Assembly: GCA_902540995.1 (NCBI GenBank)
Contig: CACBOY010000010.1
Location: forward strand, 1-42,148
Length of the DNA stretch: 42,148 bases
DNA from: an uncultured SAR86 cluster bacterium
GTDB taxonomy: Bacteria; Pseudomonadota; Gammaproteobacteria; Magnimaribacterales; AG-339-G14
Direction of reading: 5' to 3'
How positions within the stretch are numbered: position 1 is the stretch's first letter; each line of letters opens with the position of its first letter. Position numbers and translations under genes: made by a program. Below, in pieces: positions 18,991 to 28,503 of the stretch. The notes beneath the pieces are model-generated. The model was given only the letters and a program-made list of their open reading frames with translations. It had not been told where the DNA came from and did no database searches.

Positions 18991-19497
18991 TTATTGTCCG
19001 TAAGTAAGTTTTATCCTCAAATATCTCAAAACTCCGTAAATGATTGGCCAAAATAAGCTAGAGATGATTGTTAAGATAAATAATTCAAAAATAATTGATA
19101 AGGCGAAATTATTGGAAATTAAAATGAAATAAATTTGATATATAAAAACAATGATTGCCACAATCAAAGATTGTTGCAACCTAAATAAAGCTCTAAACCT
19201 ATGGAAGTATCTTTGCGAAAAGTAAGATGTCAAAAGAAAGATAACAACATGAATTCCTAAAAGGTATCCCAAAAAAATATCTAAAATGAAACCTGAAAGC
19301 ATAGTCCAAAAAAAACCTATATTTCTTGGCGTTGCTACATTCCAATAAATTAATGTCATCAAGGTTAGAGGCAAAGTTAGCCTAGATAGCAGGAAGTCAT
19401 TTAATAAGACTTCAACCATTGAAGCGATAATTAAAGTGAGTCCTACAAAAAAATAAAAATTAAAAATTGAAGGTTTTTTATCATCAAGACTATTCAT
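18991..19497 (-). CDS. mreD: Rod-shape protein MreD
   Basis: Integral membrane subunit of the elongasome that works with MreC and the RodA/PBP2 synthase. The 168-residue product is almost entirely hydrophobic, with about five or six membrane segments and a basic C-terminus, as in MreD. Sequence alone is weak evidence, but the mreB-mreC-mreD order is universal. Its ATG overlaps the mreC stop as ATGA. Confidence 0.92.
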   Translation of the reverse strand: MNSLDDKKPSIFNFYFFVGLTLIIASMVEVLLNDFLLSRLTLPLTLMTLIYWNVATPRNIGFFWTMLSGFILDIFLGYLLGIHVVIFLLTSYFSQRYFHRFRALFRLQQSLIVAIIVFIYQIYFILISNNFALSIIFELFILTIISSLFWPIIYGVLRYLRIKLTYGQ

Positions 19498-20342
19498 GGC
19501 TTAGTAAATAAAATTGTAGAGCCGAAACTAAAGTCAAAAGTATTTTCAACTGTAATTTGCAAAAAGTTTGATTGATCATTTTCTTTTATTTCAGTTACCC
19601 TTCCAAGCAAAAAACCTTCAGGGAACCTGCCTCCCAATCCAGACGAAATGATTTCATCCCCTTTTTTAATATCTCCATTTTTTTTGAATTCTTCAATTTG
19701 AAACGTTTTAGGCTTACCTGATCCAATTATAATTATATTTTCTAAGGTTCTAATGTTCTTTGCTGGAATTTTTATTGACGCATTATGAAGAGGTATTATT
19801 TTTATTGAATTATTAAGTAGTTCATCTATCACTCCGATTAAACCAAAAGCATTAAAGGCTATCATATCTTTTGTAATATTATTTGATCTGATTTCAACTG
19901 AAACAATTTCTTTAGGAAATTTCTTAAAATCTGTAATCTTACCTAAGAATATTTTTCTTTCCTGAAAACTCTTACTTAGATCAAAAAGCTCTTCGAGCTC
20001 ATTTAGAGAAGTTTTTGTATTTTGAAGAGCAAGATTTTGATTTTCTAAATCTCGTATCTGGTTTCTTAATAAATCTATTTCTTCAGAAAGTTTTTTTTGA
20101 GAAGAAAAATAAGAATCAAAGGAATTAAAACTATCTTTAGCTAGGTATTCAATTTGTGTGAAAGGAGAAAAAATATATGACGAAACAATTCTAATTTTAC
20201 TGCTTAAATCAAACGAATAATCTCCATACATAATAAAGAAACTAAAGAGTATTGCGGGATAGAATCGGCTTGCGCGCATTGACCCCGTAGTGAATATTGC
20301 TGATTGCGCGATATCGGTTTGTTTGTGTTCACCGCCGAACAT
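19494..20342 (-). CDS. mreC: Rod-shape protein MreC
   Basis: Bitopic periplasmic scaffold of the elongasome. The 282-residue product has a cytoplasmic N-terminus, one membrane segment (about 28-42), a coiled coil (about 80-120, rich in Glu/Leu/Asn heptads), and two beta domains containing the typical KGDEIISSGLGGRFPEGFLLGRV motif near the C-terminus. It lies four bases after mreB and overlaps mreD. Confidence 0.96.
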   Translation of the reverse strand: MFGGEHKQTDIAQSAIFTTGSMRASRFYPAILFSFFIMYGDYSFDLSSKIRIVSSYIFSPFTQIEYLAKDSFNSFDSYFSSQKKLSEEIDLLRNQIRDLENQNLALQNTKTSLNELEELFDLSKSFQERKIFLGKITDFKKFPKEIVSVEIRSNNITKDMIAFNAFGLIGVIDELLNNSIKIIPLHNASIKIPAKNIRTLENIIIIGSGKPKTFQIEEFKKNGDIKKGDEIISSGLGGRFPEGFLLGRVTEIKENDQSNFLQITVENTFDFSFGSTILFTKP

Positions 20343-20346
20343 GAAA

Positions 20347-21387
20347 TTACTCTGTAGATAAAAGATCTACATCAAATTTATCAATAATATCAAGGGCAAT
20401 TCCTCCGCCTTTTACTACACAGGTTAAAGGATCATCAGCGACAATTACCGGAATTCCAGTTTGCTCAGATATCATTATGTCTAAGTCTGTAAGCAAGGCT
20501 CCTCCCCCTGTTAAAACTATTCCTCTTTCAGAAATATCTGCGCTAAGTTCCGGAGGGGATTGTTCTAAGGCATTTCTTATAGATTGAAGAATTGAAGATA
20601 GAGGTCCCGATATGGCTTCATAGGCTTCTAAACTTGAAAAATTGATTGTATTTGGGACACCTTCGGCTAAATTTCTTCCTCTGATTTCCATTGATTTATC
20701 TTCACTTTCAGGAGTTGCACAACCCACAGTTTCTTTTATTCTTTCGGCAGTTGATTCACCTACCAAAACTCCGTATTTCCTCCTAATATAAGAAACAATA
20801 GCTTCATTGAATCTATCACCTCCCGTTTTCAAAGAGCTGGAAAAAACCACTCCATTAAGTGCAAGAATTGCTATTTCAGTTGTTCCTCCGCCAATATCCA
20901 CCACCATTGAACCTGATGCCTCTTCAACCGGCAATCCAGCACCAATAGCTGCTGCCATAGGCTCTTCTATAAGCCTTACTTCTCTAGCGCCTGCTTGAAG
21001 GGCTGATTCTCTTATTGCTCTTCTTTCTACTTGTGTTGATTGACAAGGGACACAAATCAATATTCTTGGACTTGGTTTAAAGAAATTTTCTCCATGAACA
21101 ACCTGGATAAAATGTTGAAGCATCTTTTCTGTTACTTGAAAATCTGCGATAACTCCGTCTTTAAGTGGACGAATTGCTTCAATGTTTCCAGGAACTCTTC
21201 CAAGCATTCTTTTTGCTTCAGAGCCTACCGCAACTACTGATCTATGGCCCTCAGATTTTTTTATAGCTACTACGGATGGTTCATTTAAAACAATTCCCTT
21301 ACCTTTGGCAAATATGAGTGTATTAGCAGTACCCAAATCAATTGATAAATCTGTTGAGTAAATGCCTTTTAGAGATTTGAGAACCAT
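20347..21387 (-). CDS. mreB: Rod-shape-determining actin homologue MreB
   Basis: Membrane-bound actin-like ATPase that guides lateral wall synthesis. The 346-residue product has the phosphate-1 motif [12 protein letters not shown], the [15 protein letters not shown] segment, [35 protein letters not shown], phosphate-2 [15 protein letters not shown] and the adenosine motif [11 protein letters not shown]. It heads the mreBCD unit, divergent from gatC across an 80-base AT-rich gap that must hold both promoters; none of the hexamers there is decisive. Confidence 0.98.
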   Translation of the reverse strand: MVLKSLKGIYSTDLSIDLGTANTLIFAKGKGIVLNEPSVVAIKKSEGHRSVVAVGSEAKRMLGRVPGNIEAIRPLKDGVIADFQVTEKMLQHFIQVVHGENFFKPSPRILICVPCQSTQVERRAIRESALQAGAREVRLIEEPMAAAIGAGLPVEEASGSMVVDIGGGTTEIAILALNGVVFSSSLKTGGDRFNEAIVSYIRRKYGVLVGESTAERIKETVGCATPESEDKSMEIRGRNLAEGVPNTINFSSLEAYEAISGPLSSILQSIRNALEQSPPELSADISERGIVLTGGGALLTDLDIMISEQTGIPVIVADDPLTCVVKGGGIALDIIDKFDVDLLSTE

Positions 21388-21467
21388 AATTTTGTAACTT
21401 TTTAAATAATTCGAATAGTAGTTGATTTTAAGTTGATATAAAATCTTCCTCTCTTTTAATCATTATA

Positions 21468-21755
21468 ATGAAAATTACTGAACAAGACCTTAAAAACATC
21501 TCTTTATTGAGTAAAATCAAGATAGACGAGGAAACATCTGACTCTTTGATGAAAGACCTGGAATCAATTTTGACCATGGTCAACAAAATGGATGAGCTAG
21601 ATACTTCAAAAATAAAACCATTAACCCATCCCATAGAGAATACTCAGACCTTGAGAGAAGACATCGAAAAAAAAGACATTGAAAGAGAAAAACTTCAAGA
21701 ACTTTCAAAGGAAAAAGACTCTGGTTTTTATCTTACCCCTAAAGTAATTGAATAA
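21468..21755 (+). CDS. gatC: Asp/Glu-tRNA amidotransferase subunit C
   Basis: Small chaperone-like subunit that wraps around GatA and stabilises GatCAB. The 95-residue product has the family N-terminal helix (LKNISLLSKIKIDEE), DELDTSKIKPLTHP, and the extended LREDIEKKDIEREKL and GFYLTPKVIE segments. It leads the gatCAB operon next to mreB, as in Pseudomonas. Confidence 0.96.
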   Translation: MKITEQDLKNISLLSKIKIDEETSDSLMKDLESILTMVNKMDELDTSKIKPLTHPIENTQTLREDIEKKDIEREKLQELSKEKDSGFYLTPKVIE

Positions 21756-21757
21756 TT

Positions 21758-23197
21758 ATGAGTGAATTAATAAATCTTTCTTTAACAGATCAGATACTTG
21801 GGCTTGCTGATAAATCTTTCTCATCTAAAGAAATTACAGGAGCATATTTAAATGAAATTAAGAAAAAAGAATCTCTAAATTGTTTCATTTCGGTGTTCGA
21901 AAAAGAATCAGAAGAAAAAGCCCTAATGGCAGATGAAAATATTGCGAAAAACAAAGCTAGGCCTCTAGAAGGAATTCCAATTGCTCACAAAGATATTTTT
22001 TGTATTAAAGATAAAAAAACAACTTGTGGTTCTAAAATGTTATCCAACTTCATTTCTCCCTACTCTTCAGAGGTTTTCTCTAAATTAGATACTGCCGGAG
22101 CAATTACCCTAGGAAAAACAAATATGGATGAATTTGCTATGGGATCTTCAAACGAAACAAGCTTTTATGGAAATGTTTTAAACCCTATTAACGAAAAACT
22201 TTCTCCAGGGGGTTCTTCTGGAGGATCAGCAGCTGCTGTTAGAGCAAATCTTTGCTCATTTGCAACTGCAACCGATACAGGAGGCTCTATAAGACAACCA
22301 GCTTCTTTCTGCGGAGTTACGGGTATAAAACCTACTTATGGAAGAGTTTCCAGATGGGGAATGATTGCTTTTGCGTCCAGCCTTGATCAAGCAGGAATAA
22401 TCGCAAAAAATGCTAAGGATGCCGCTATAGCTCTCAAATATATGTCTGGGTTTGATCAAAAAGACTCGACATCTTTGAATGAAGAAGTTAAAGATTTACA
22501 AAAGGAAGTCGATGCAGATCAAGAGCATATAATTGGGATTCCTAAAGACCTAATTGAAAATATTAAAAATGATCAGGTGCGAGATTCTTTCAAGAATGCT
22601 ATTTCTATTCTTGAAAAAGATGGAGCTAAAATTGTAGAAATTAATCTACCTCATATTGAATACTCCTTACCTGCTTACTATGTAATAGCCCCTGCAGAGT
22701 GTTCAGCAAATTTGGCTAGATATGATGGAATTAGATTTGGCCATAGAAGCGAGAGCGTATCCTCTTTAGAGGATCTTTATGTAAATTCAAGAACAGAAGG
22801 ATTTGGGAGAGAAGTAAAGAATAGAATTTTTATTGGAACATTCTGTCTTTCAGCAGGTTACTATGATGCCTTTTACAATAAGGCTTTGAAAATAAGAAAT
22901 TTAATAAAGAGTGATTTTGATGAAGCCTTTAAAAAAGTTTCTTCGATAGCAATGCCTACTTGCTCCAACTCTTCTTTTGAACTGGGCTCAATAAATGATC
23001 CTGTAGAAATGTATGAACAAGATATTTATACAATTCCTGCAAACTTGGCAGGCTTACCAGCGTTATCAATTCCATCAGGCACGGCTGACGAAATGCCAAT
23101 TGGCCTCCAACTCATTGGAAACTATCTTGAGGAAGGAAGAATTCTAAATCTTGCAAACAAATTTCAAAAATTAACGAATTTTCATGAGTTTAAATAA
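21758..23197 (+). CDS. gatA: Asp/Glu-tRNA amidotransferase subunit A
   Basis: Glutaminase subunit of GatCAB, which turns mischarged Asp-tRNAAsn (and Glu-tRNAGln) into the correct aminoacyl-tRNA. The 479-residue amidase has the Ser-cisSer-Lys triad: K78 in GIPIAHKDIF, S153 in PGGSSGGS and S177 in TDTGGSIRQP. It starts two bases after gatC and overlaps gatB by 14 bases. Together with gatB this implies at least one tRNA-dependent amidation pathway in the organism. Confidence 0.98.
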   Translation: MSELINLSLTDQILGLADKSFSSKEITGAYLNEIKKKESLNCFISVFEKESEEKALMADENIAKNKARPLEGIPIAHKDIFCIKDKKTTCGSKMLSNFISPYSSEVFSKLDTAGAITLGKTNMDEFAMGSSNETSFYGNVLNPINEKLSPGGSSGGSAAAVRANLCSFATATDTGGSIRQPASFCGVTGIKPTYGRVSRWGMIAFASSLDQAGIIAKNAKDAAIALKYMSGFDQKDSTSLNEEVKDLQKEVDADQEHIIGIPKDLIENIKNDQVRDSFKNAISILEKDGAKIVEINLPHIEYSLPAYYVIAPAECSANLARYDGIRFGHRSESVSSLEDLYVNSRTEGFGREVKNRIFIGTFCLSAGYYDAFYNKALKIRNLIKSDFDEAFKKVSSIAMPTCSNSSFELGSINDPVEMYEQDIYTIPANLAGLPALSIPSGTADEMPIGLQLIGNYLEEGRILNLANKFQKLTNFHEFK

Positions 23198-24623
23198 TTG
23201 GCAGCCTGTTATTGGATTGGAAGTTCATGTGCAACTTGCAACCAGAACAAAACTTTTTTCCTCTTCACCAATAGCTTTTGGTGCTGATCCAAATACTCAA
23301 GCTAGTGAAATTGACTTAGGACTTCCTGGTGTACTGCCAGTATTAAATAAGGAAGCGATTTCTCATGCATTAAAGTTTGGTTGTGCAATAAATGCCGAAA
23401 TATCTGAAAAAGTAATTTTTGCAAGAAAAAATTACTTTTATCCAGACTTACCTAAAGGTTACCAAATAAGTCAATTAGATGATCCTATAGTGGGCAAAGG
23501 AAGTGTTGAAATAAAACTTGGTGATAAATCAAAAATTATTGGTGTTACTAGAGCTCATCTTGAAGAAGATGCAGGAAAATCAATCCATGATTTGTACAGC
23601 AATAACTCTGCAATAGATTTGAATAGAGCTGGAACTTGCTTATTGGAAATAGTCTCTGAACCTGACCTTAGTTCTGCTAAGGAAGCGGTTGAGTATTTAA
23701 AAAAAATACACAGTATTGTTACTTTCTTGGGAATCTCAGATGGCGACATGTCGCAGGGATCTATGAGATGCGACGCTAACGTATCTGTTAAAAAGCCCAA
23801 TGATCAAAAACTAGGTACAAGAACTGAATTAAAAAATATAAATTCTTTCAAATTTGTTGAAAAAGCAATTATTTTTGAGATAGACAGACAAATTAAAGAG
23901 CTCGAAAAGGGAGAAGAAATTATTCAAGAAACTAGATTGTATGATTCTAAAAAAAATCTGACGCGATCCATGCGCTCTAAAGAAGAAGCCAATGACTACC
24001 GCTACTTTCCAGAACCAGATTTAATTCCAATAAAAATCTCAAAAGATCAAATTAACGAAGTAAGAAAAAATCTTCCTGAATTGCCAGAAATTATGAAAGA
24101 AAGGTTCATGAACTCTTATGAACTATCAGATGACAATGCTGAGCTTGTAACTATAAATAAAGAAACTGCATCCTTTTTTGAAGAGGTATTGTCTTATGAA
24201 GTTTCTCCTAAAAATGCTGTAAATTGGATCACTGGAGACTTATTTGCGCTGCTTAACAAAAATGACACAAACATTTCTGAATCTAAAGTAAATCCAAAGC
24301 ATATTGCAGAGATAATTCAAAATATTGAAGATCAAAAAATTTCTGGCCCTTCCGCAAAAAAACTTCTTGAGATTGTATGGAGTGAAGGAGGAGAAATACA
24401 AGAGCTTATTCAGAAAGAAGGTTTAGAACAAATTTCTAATGATGATGAAATAGAAAAAATCCTTGATGAGGTGATTTCTGAAAACCAAAAACAATTTGAA
24501 CAACTAAAATCAGGCAAAGATAGATTGCAAGGCTTTTTCGTTGGTAAAGTTATGAAAAAAACTTCGGGCAGTGCAAGCCCACAAGTAGTAAATAAACTTT
24601 TAAAGGATAAATTATCTAAGTAA
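23184..24623 (+). CDS. gatB: Asp/Glu-tRNA amidotransferase subunit B
   Basis: tRNA-binding kinase/amidotransferase subunit of GatCAB. The 479-residue product opens with WQPVIGLEVHVQLATRTKLFS and has LPGVLPVLN, KNYFYPDLPKGYQISQ, MRCDANVSVK, DYRYFPEPDL, and the C-terminal YqeY-like helical tail ending NKLLKDKL. It follows gatA with a 14-base overlap. Its 3' end overlaps the convergent MaoC-type gene by eight bases. Confidence 0.98.
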   Translation: MSLNNWQPVIGLEVHVQLATRTKLFSSSPIAFGADPNTQASEIDLGLPGVLPVLNKEAISHALKFGCAINAEISEKVIFARKNYFYPDLPKGYQISQLDDPIVGKGSVEIKLGDKSKIIGVTRAHLEEDAGKSIHDLYSNNSAIDLNRAGTCLLEIVSEPDLSSAKEAVEYLKKIHSIVTFLGISDGDMSQGSMRCDANVSVKKPNDQKLGTRTELKNINSFKFVEKAIIFEIDRQIKELEKGEEIIQETRLYDSKKNLTRSMRSKEEANDYRYFPEPDLIPIKISKDQINEVRKNLPELPEIMKERFMNSYELSDDNAELVTINKETASFFEEVLSYEVSPKNAVNWITGDLFALLNKNDTNISESKVNPKHIAEIIQNIEDQKISGPSAKKLLEIVWSEGGEIQELIQKEGLEQISNDDEIEKILDEVISENQKQFEQLKSGKDRLQGFFVGKVMKKTSGSASPQVVNKLLKDKLSK

Positions 24624-25068
24624 TAAACATGGATAAAGACTCGGCAACATAAGCAGGTTTTTCTTGACCTTCTATCTCCATCACAACTTCATATTTTAAA
24701 AGATATCTTCCATCACCTTTATCATCAACAGATAAAAGTGTAGATTTAGTTCTTACTTTTGAACCCACATTAACAGGAGTTAAAAATCGAACTTTATCAA
24801 GTCCATAATTAAAAACCATGGTCATACCCTCAGGAGCAACTTGAGGTGCTGGCAACCCAGCCATCAATGAGAGGGATAAGAATCCATGAGCTATTGTTGA
24901 GCCAAAAAGTGGCGTAGCTTTTTCTGAATCAATATGAATGAATTGATGGTCATTCGTTGCATCAGCAAATTGATTTATTCTATCTTGATCGACTTTTAAC
25001 CAATCAGAAGCTCCCATATCTTTACCAATGTAATCTTTTAAAGTGTTTGCAGGTACTAATCCAGCCAT
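24616..25068 (-). CDS. MaoC/NodN-family (R)-hydratase
   Basis: Probable hotdog-fold enoyl-CoA hydratase/dehydratase. The 150-residue product matches the single-hotdog MaoC/NodN type, with the catalytic Asp/His region in QFADATNDHQFIHID and the following GSTIAHGFLSLSLM helix. The start has a good AAGGAG ribosome binding site. It sits 17 bases after the acyl-CoA ligase gene, so the pair probably works in sequence on an acyl-CoA substrate; the substrate cannot be told from sequence. Confidence 0.88.
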   Translation of the reverse strand: MAGLVPANTLKDYIGKDMGASDWLKVDQDRINQFADATNDHQFIHIDSEKATPLFGSTIAHGFLSLSLMAGLPAPQVAPEGMTMVFNYGLDKVRFLTPVNVGSKVRTKSTLLSVDDKGDGRYLLKYEVVMEIEGQEKPAYVAESLSMFIT

Positions 25069-25085
25069 TGTTTTCTCCTTATTTT

Positions 25086-26702
25086 TTATTTCATTAAATG
25101 ATTTTTGTAGTCTTCTCGCAAACCTGTCTTGAGAAGTTTTCCTGTTGCTCCATGAGGAAGTTCGTCTAGAAAGATAACGTCATCAGGAAGCCACCACTTG
25201 GCTACTTTATCAGAAAGGTAATCCAATACTGAATCTTTATCACATTCTTCCAAGCCATTTTTAACAATAAACAATAAAGGTCTTTCATCCCATTTGGCAT
25301 GAGCAACTCCAACAACACATGCCTCTGCTACTCCCGGATGTCCAACTGCCGTATTTTCAAGATCAATAGAACTAATCCACTCTCCTCCAGATTTAATAAC
25401 ATCTTTACTTCTATCGACTATTCTCATATAGCCATGAGTATCTATCGTTGCAACATCTCCCGTATCAAACCAACCATCTTCCAGAGCTGTCTCGTTAGAC
25501 TTAAAGTATCGTTCAATAATTGCAGGTCCTTTGACCATAAGTCTCCCAAACGTTTTTCCATCATTAGGAAGAACCTTACCTTCATCATTTATTATTTTCA
25601 TTGAACAACCATAAACTGCCCTACCTTGGCTTGTTTGAATTTCATATCTTTCTTCAAGATCCATGCCATCCATCTCTGGAGTATAGGAATTGAGTGTCCC
25701 AAGCGGACTCATTTCTGTCATACCCCAACCATGAAGTAAAAAACAATCATGTTTCTCTTGAAAAGCTTTAATCATTGCTTTTGGAGCGGCAGAACCGCCA
25801 ACTAAAACACTATTTACTGACTCAAGTTTGATATTGTTCTTCTCAGTATAATTCAGTAAGTCAAGCCATACAGTAGGAACCCCCATAAGCTGATTTACTT
25901 TTTCAGAAGTAATTAAATTACAAATTGATTCACCATCAGTGAAGGGGCCTGGAAAAACCATTTTGGCACCATACATAAATGAGGCATAAGGAATTCCCCA
26001 CGCATTGACATGAAACATTGGCACTACAGGAAGCAAAACAGTTTCAGAAGTTAAATTCATTGCATTCCCAGCAGTAGCATACCAAGCATGTAAAACTGTA
26101 GATCTGTGAGAATAAAGAACTCCCTTAGGATTTCCAGTTGTACCAGACGTATAACACAATGATGATGCTGTATTCTCATCAAACTCAGGCCAAACTATTT
26201 CTTCAGATTCATCAGCAATAAGATCTTCATAACAAATGAGATTTTTAATTGATGAAGACGGCATGTGCTCCTTATCAGTAAGTACCACAATTCCTTTAAC
26301 TGTTTTAAGGTCAGAAATGACATTTTCTATGATTGGTAAAAAAGGCGCATCAACGAAGATATATTTATCTTCGGCATGATTAACAATGTATTTAATGTCA
26401 TCTGGAAATAATCTAGGATTAAGAGTATGAAGAACAGCCCCCAATCCGGAAATGCCAAAATAAAGTTCTAAATGGCGATAACTGTTTACCGCCATTGTGG
26501 CAATTATGTCCCCCTCTTTAATACTTAAGTTAAGCAAAGCATTGGCCAATTTCTTTGATCTTTTTGCGGAGTCTTTAATGGTATATCTGTGTATGCCTCC
26601 TTCTACAGTGTTACTTACTATCTCGGTATTGGCATTATTTTTTATAGCATGTTCTAAAACTCCTGAAATAAGAAGTTGTTCATTCATCATATTTCCTAAC
26701 AT
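25086..26702 (-). CDS. AMP-forming acyl-CoA ligase, DmdB-like
   Basis: ANL-superfamily ligase that activates a carboxylic acid with ATP and CoA. The 538-residue product has the P-loop-like motif [11 protein letters not shown] (184-194), the GWGMTEMSP block, [11 protein letters not shown], the hinge region [15 protein letters not shown] and the catalytic lysine K522 in PHGATGK. The N-terminal pattern ([29 protein letters not shown]) resembles the group that includes 3-methylthiopropionyl-CoA ligase DmdB and medium-chain ligases. Substrate is uncertain: DMSP-derived methylthiopropionate or a fatty acid are both plausible. It starts four bases after the GH84 gene, with GGTGAG overlapping that stop. 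Confidence 0.88.
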   Translation of the reverse strand: MLGNMMNEQLLISGVLEHAIKNNANTEIVSNTVEGGIHRYTIKDSAKRSKKLANALLNLSIKEGDIIATMAVNSYRHLELYFGISGLGAVLHTLNPRLFPDDIKYIVNHAEDKYIFVDAPFLPIIENVISDLKTVKGIVVLTDKEHMPSSSIKNLICYEDLIADESEEIVWPEFDENTASSLCYTSGTTGNPKGVLYSHRSTVLHAWYATAGNAMNLTSETVLLPVVPMFHVNAWGIPYASFMYGAKMVFPGPFTDGESICNLITSEKVNQLMGVPTVWLDLLNYTEKNNIKLESVNSVLVGGSAAPKAMIKAFQEKHDCFLLHGWGMTEMSPLGTLNSYTPEMDGMDLEERYEIQTSQGRAVYGCSMKIINDEGKVLPNDGKTFGRLMVKGPAIIERYFKSNETALEDGWFDTGDVATIDTHGYMRIVDRSKDVIKSGGEWISSIDLENTAVGHPGVAEACVVGVAHAKWDERPLLFIVKNGLEECDKDSVLDYLSDKVAKWWLPDDVIFLDELPHGATGKLLKTGLREDYKNHLMK

Positions 26703-26706
26703 AGTC

Positions 26707-27762
26707 TCACCTTTTTTTTGTTAAACCCTTTACGAATAAAGGAGAATATCTTCGCTCAAGAAATCCTTCAACCTCTTTTTTTGATTCTAAATGAAAAAGT
26801 TTTATATCATTTAAAGAAGACATTAAAAATGGTTTCCATTCCAATAGAATTTCATCAAGAGGGTTTTCAAAAATAAATCGAATTGATTTTTTACTGATAT
26901 TTAAAGCGCGCTGTAACTCCTTTTCGTTTAACTTCTTGAATGGATCGGAGAAGATTGGTTTTAATTCCTTTGGTAAATATGGAACTTTCTGCTTCGGGTT
27001 AAATAAATAATTTAATAAAAATTTGTCTGTTTCTTTTAAACCAGTTCCATTAAGAAAGTGTCCAAATATTGATTTGTTTAAAGACCTTCCCTTTAAGGGA
27101 CCTAAAAACAATCTACTTGGGCAATAATCATTTGCATAAAAATTATCCCAAATGGCTATAGGATTTTTAAAAAAATTTTGAATTAACTTTAGAGATGAAT
27201 TATTAATCCTTTCACTAATAACGTTATCTCCTGTCCAAAAAATAACTACGCGCTTATTTAAATTTTCTTTTAGCCCTCCTAAATATCCTTCATCAAATAT
27301 CCCTTTTGACAAAGATAAATTATAAATTGACGGACAAAACCAGATATTTTTTTGTTTTGGAAAATGCATAGAAACTTCATTTAAAACTTCTGCATGTTTT
27401 TTTCCCAAATCTTTGTCTGCCGCTTCCTGACCAAAATTAGTTATATCAATGTCATCAAAGAAAATTGCTATTTCATCAAAGCCTGCCTTCTCAAGAGCAT
27501 AAGATAATTTTGTTTTCAAAAGTTTTAAATTTTTTTCAATATCTTCAAAAAATTCTGAAGTGGGAGAAACGCAATAAACTTGCTGGATTTTTTTTGGAAG
27601 AATTCTTCTTTTGAGATTTTTATCAAGTTCTTTCCATTGATGACGCAAATAAATATCTTCTTTAGGTCCATAAAAATAATGAGAAATTGGTGTTTTTAAG
27701 TCTTTAAACGCATCAATAGGTAATCTCCTAGAGTAATAACCTTCTATATAGCCTTTAAACAT
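26707..27762 (-). CDS. Cytosolic GH84 O-GlcNAcase-like glycoside hydrolase
   Basis: Predicted beta-N-acetylglucosaminidase of family GH84, the family of human OGA and bacterial NagJ-type enzymes. The 351-residue product is essentially the TIM-barrel catalytic domain. Hallmarks in order: YIEGYYSRR (4-13), YGPKEDIYLR with the substrate lysine K34, the catalytic Asp pair D103-D104 in FFDDID, FCPSIY with Tyr147, FWTGDNVIS (175-183), W205-D-N207 and N211-D212-Y213, then RLFLGPLKGRS. These correspond to human OGA D174/D175, Y219, W278/N280 and D285. No signal peptide, membrane segment or accessory domain is seen, so it should be cytosolic. It is embedded in a tight operon (three and four bases to its neighbours) between moeB and the acyl-CoA ligase. 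The biological substrate is unknown. Confidence 0.85.
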   Translation of the reverse strand: MFKGYIEGYYSRRLPIDAFKDLKTPISHYFYGPKEDIYLRHQWKELDKNLKRRILPKKIQQVYCVSPTSEFFEDIEKNLKLLKTKLSYALEKAGFDEIAIFFDDIDITNFGQEAADKDLGKKHAEVLNEVSMHFPKQKNIWFCPSIYNLSLSKGIFDEGYLGGLKENLNKRVVIFWTGDNVISERINNSSLKLIQNFFKNPIAIWDNFYANDYCPSRLFLGPLKGRSLNKSIFGHFLNGTGLKETDKFLLNYLFNPKQKVPYLPKELKPIFSDPFKKLNEKELQRALNISKKSIRFIFENPLDEILLEWKPFLMSSLNDIKLFHLESKKEVEGFLERRYSPLFVKGLTKKR

Positions 27763-27765
27763 GAT

Positions 27766-28503
27766 TTAGATTCGACAGATCCTGCATTCTGGATTTTTAT
27801 GAATATCAACTCTTTTAAAAATTCCTTTCAACGAATCAAAAATCATAAAATATGATTCAAAATTTTCTTCTACAGTCGCTTTTATAACTTCAATTGCCAT
27901 TAAAGAGCCTATGGCTCCAACTAATGGAGAAGCAATCGCAGACTCTCTGCATGATAAATCTTCGTTCTCGAGATCTTCAAATAAACACTCATAGCAGGAA
28001 TTCATAGCATCTCTCAAATCAAAGCAGCCCAATTGTCCTTTCCAAGCGATAGAAGATCCAGAAATAAGAATTTTGTTATGTTTTACGCAATATCTATTTA
28101 CAGTTTTTCGTGTTTCAAAATTATCAGAGCAATCAAGAATTATTTCTGAATCCCTCAGAAGATATTCGATATTTGCAGAATCAACTTTTTCCTCTAATCC
28201 TATTAGCTCAATATAAGGATTCAATTGAGATAATTTTTTTACTGAGGTAGTGGCTTTGTTTTTTGATAAGTCATTTTCATCAAAAAGGATTTGCCTTTGT
28301 AAGTTTGAAGCTTCTACAAAGTCAAAGTCTATTATTTTGATTTTACCGAATCCAGATAGAGCTGAATAAAGAGAGGCAGAGCATCCCAAGCCACCCATGC
28401 CTATAAATGCCAGCGACATATCATTAATTTTTTTCTGCCCTTCAATGTCTATTTCAGGCAACATAATATGTCTGCTATATCTTAATAATTCTTCTTTTAA
28501 CAT
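27766..28503 (-). CDS. moeB: MoeB/ThiF-type sulfur-carrier adenylyltransferase
   Basis: E1-like enzyme that adenylates the C-terminal glycine of a sulfur-carrier protein (MoaD or ThiS). The 245-residue product has YSRHIMLPEIDIEGQ, the nucleotide motif GMGGLG (35-40), the DFDFVEASNLQRQILF block, DCSDNFETR, two CxxC pairs for zinc (CYEC and CRIC), and a Cys in SCRESA at the ThiF catalytic position. MoeB and ThiF cannot be separated firmly from sequence; the prfA-prmC-moeB order of Pseudomonas favours MoeB. It overlaps prmC by seven bases. Confidence 0.85.
   Translation of the reverse strand: MLKEELLRYSRHIMLPEIDIEGQKKINDMSLAFIGMGGLGCSASLYSALSGFGKIKIIDFDFVEASNLQRQILFDENDLSKNKATTSVKKLSQLNPYIELIGLEEKVDSANIEYLLRDSEIILDCSDNFETRKTVNRYCVKHNKILISGSSIAWKGQLGCFDLRDAMNSCYECLFEDLENEDLSCRESAIASPLVGAIGSLMAIEVIKATVEENFESYFMIFDSLKGIFKRVDIHKNPECRICRI

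Noticed and set aside
21461..21470. TATAAT overlapping the gatC ATG as a promoter
   Set aside because: A -10 box overlapping the start codon would place the transcript start inside the gene; probably chance in AT-rich sequence.
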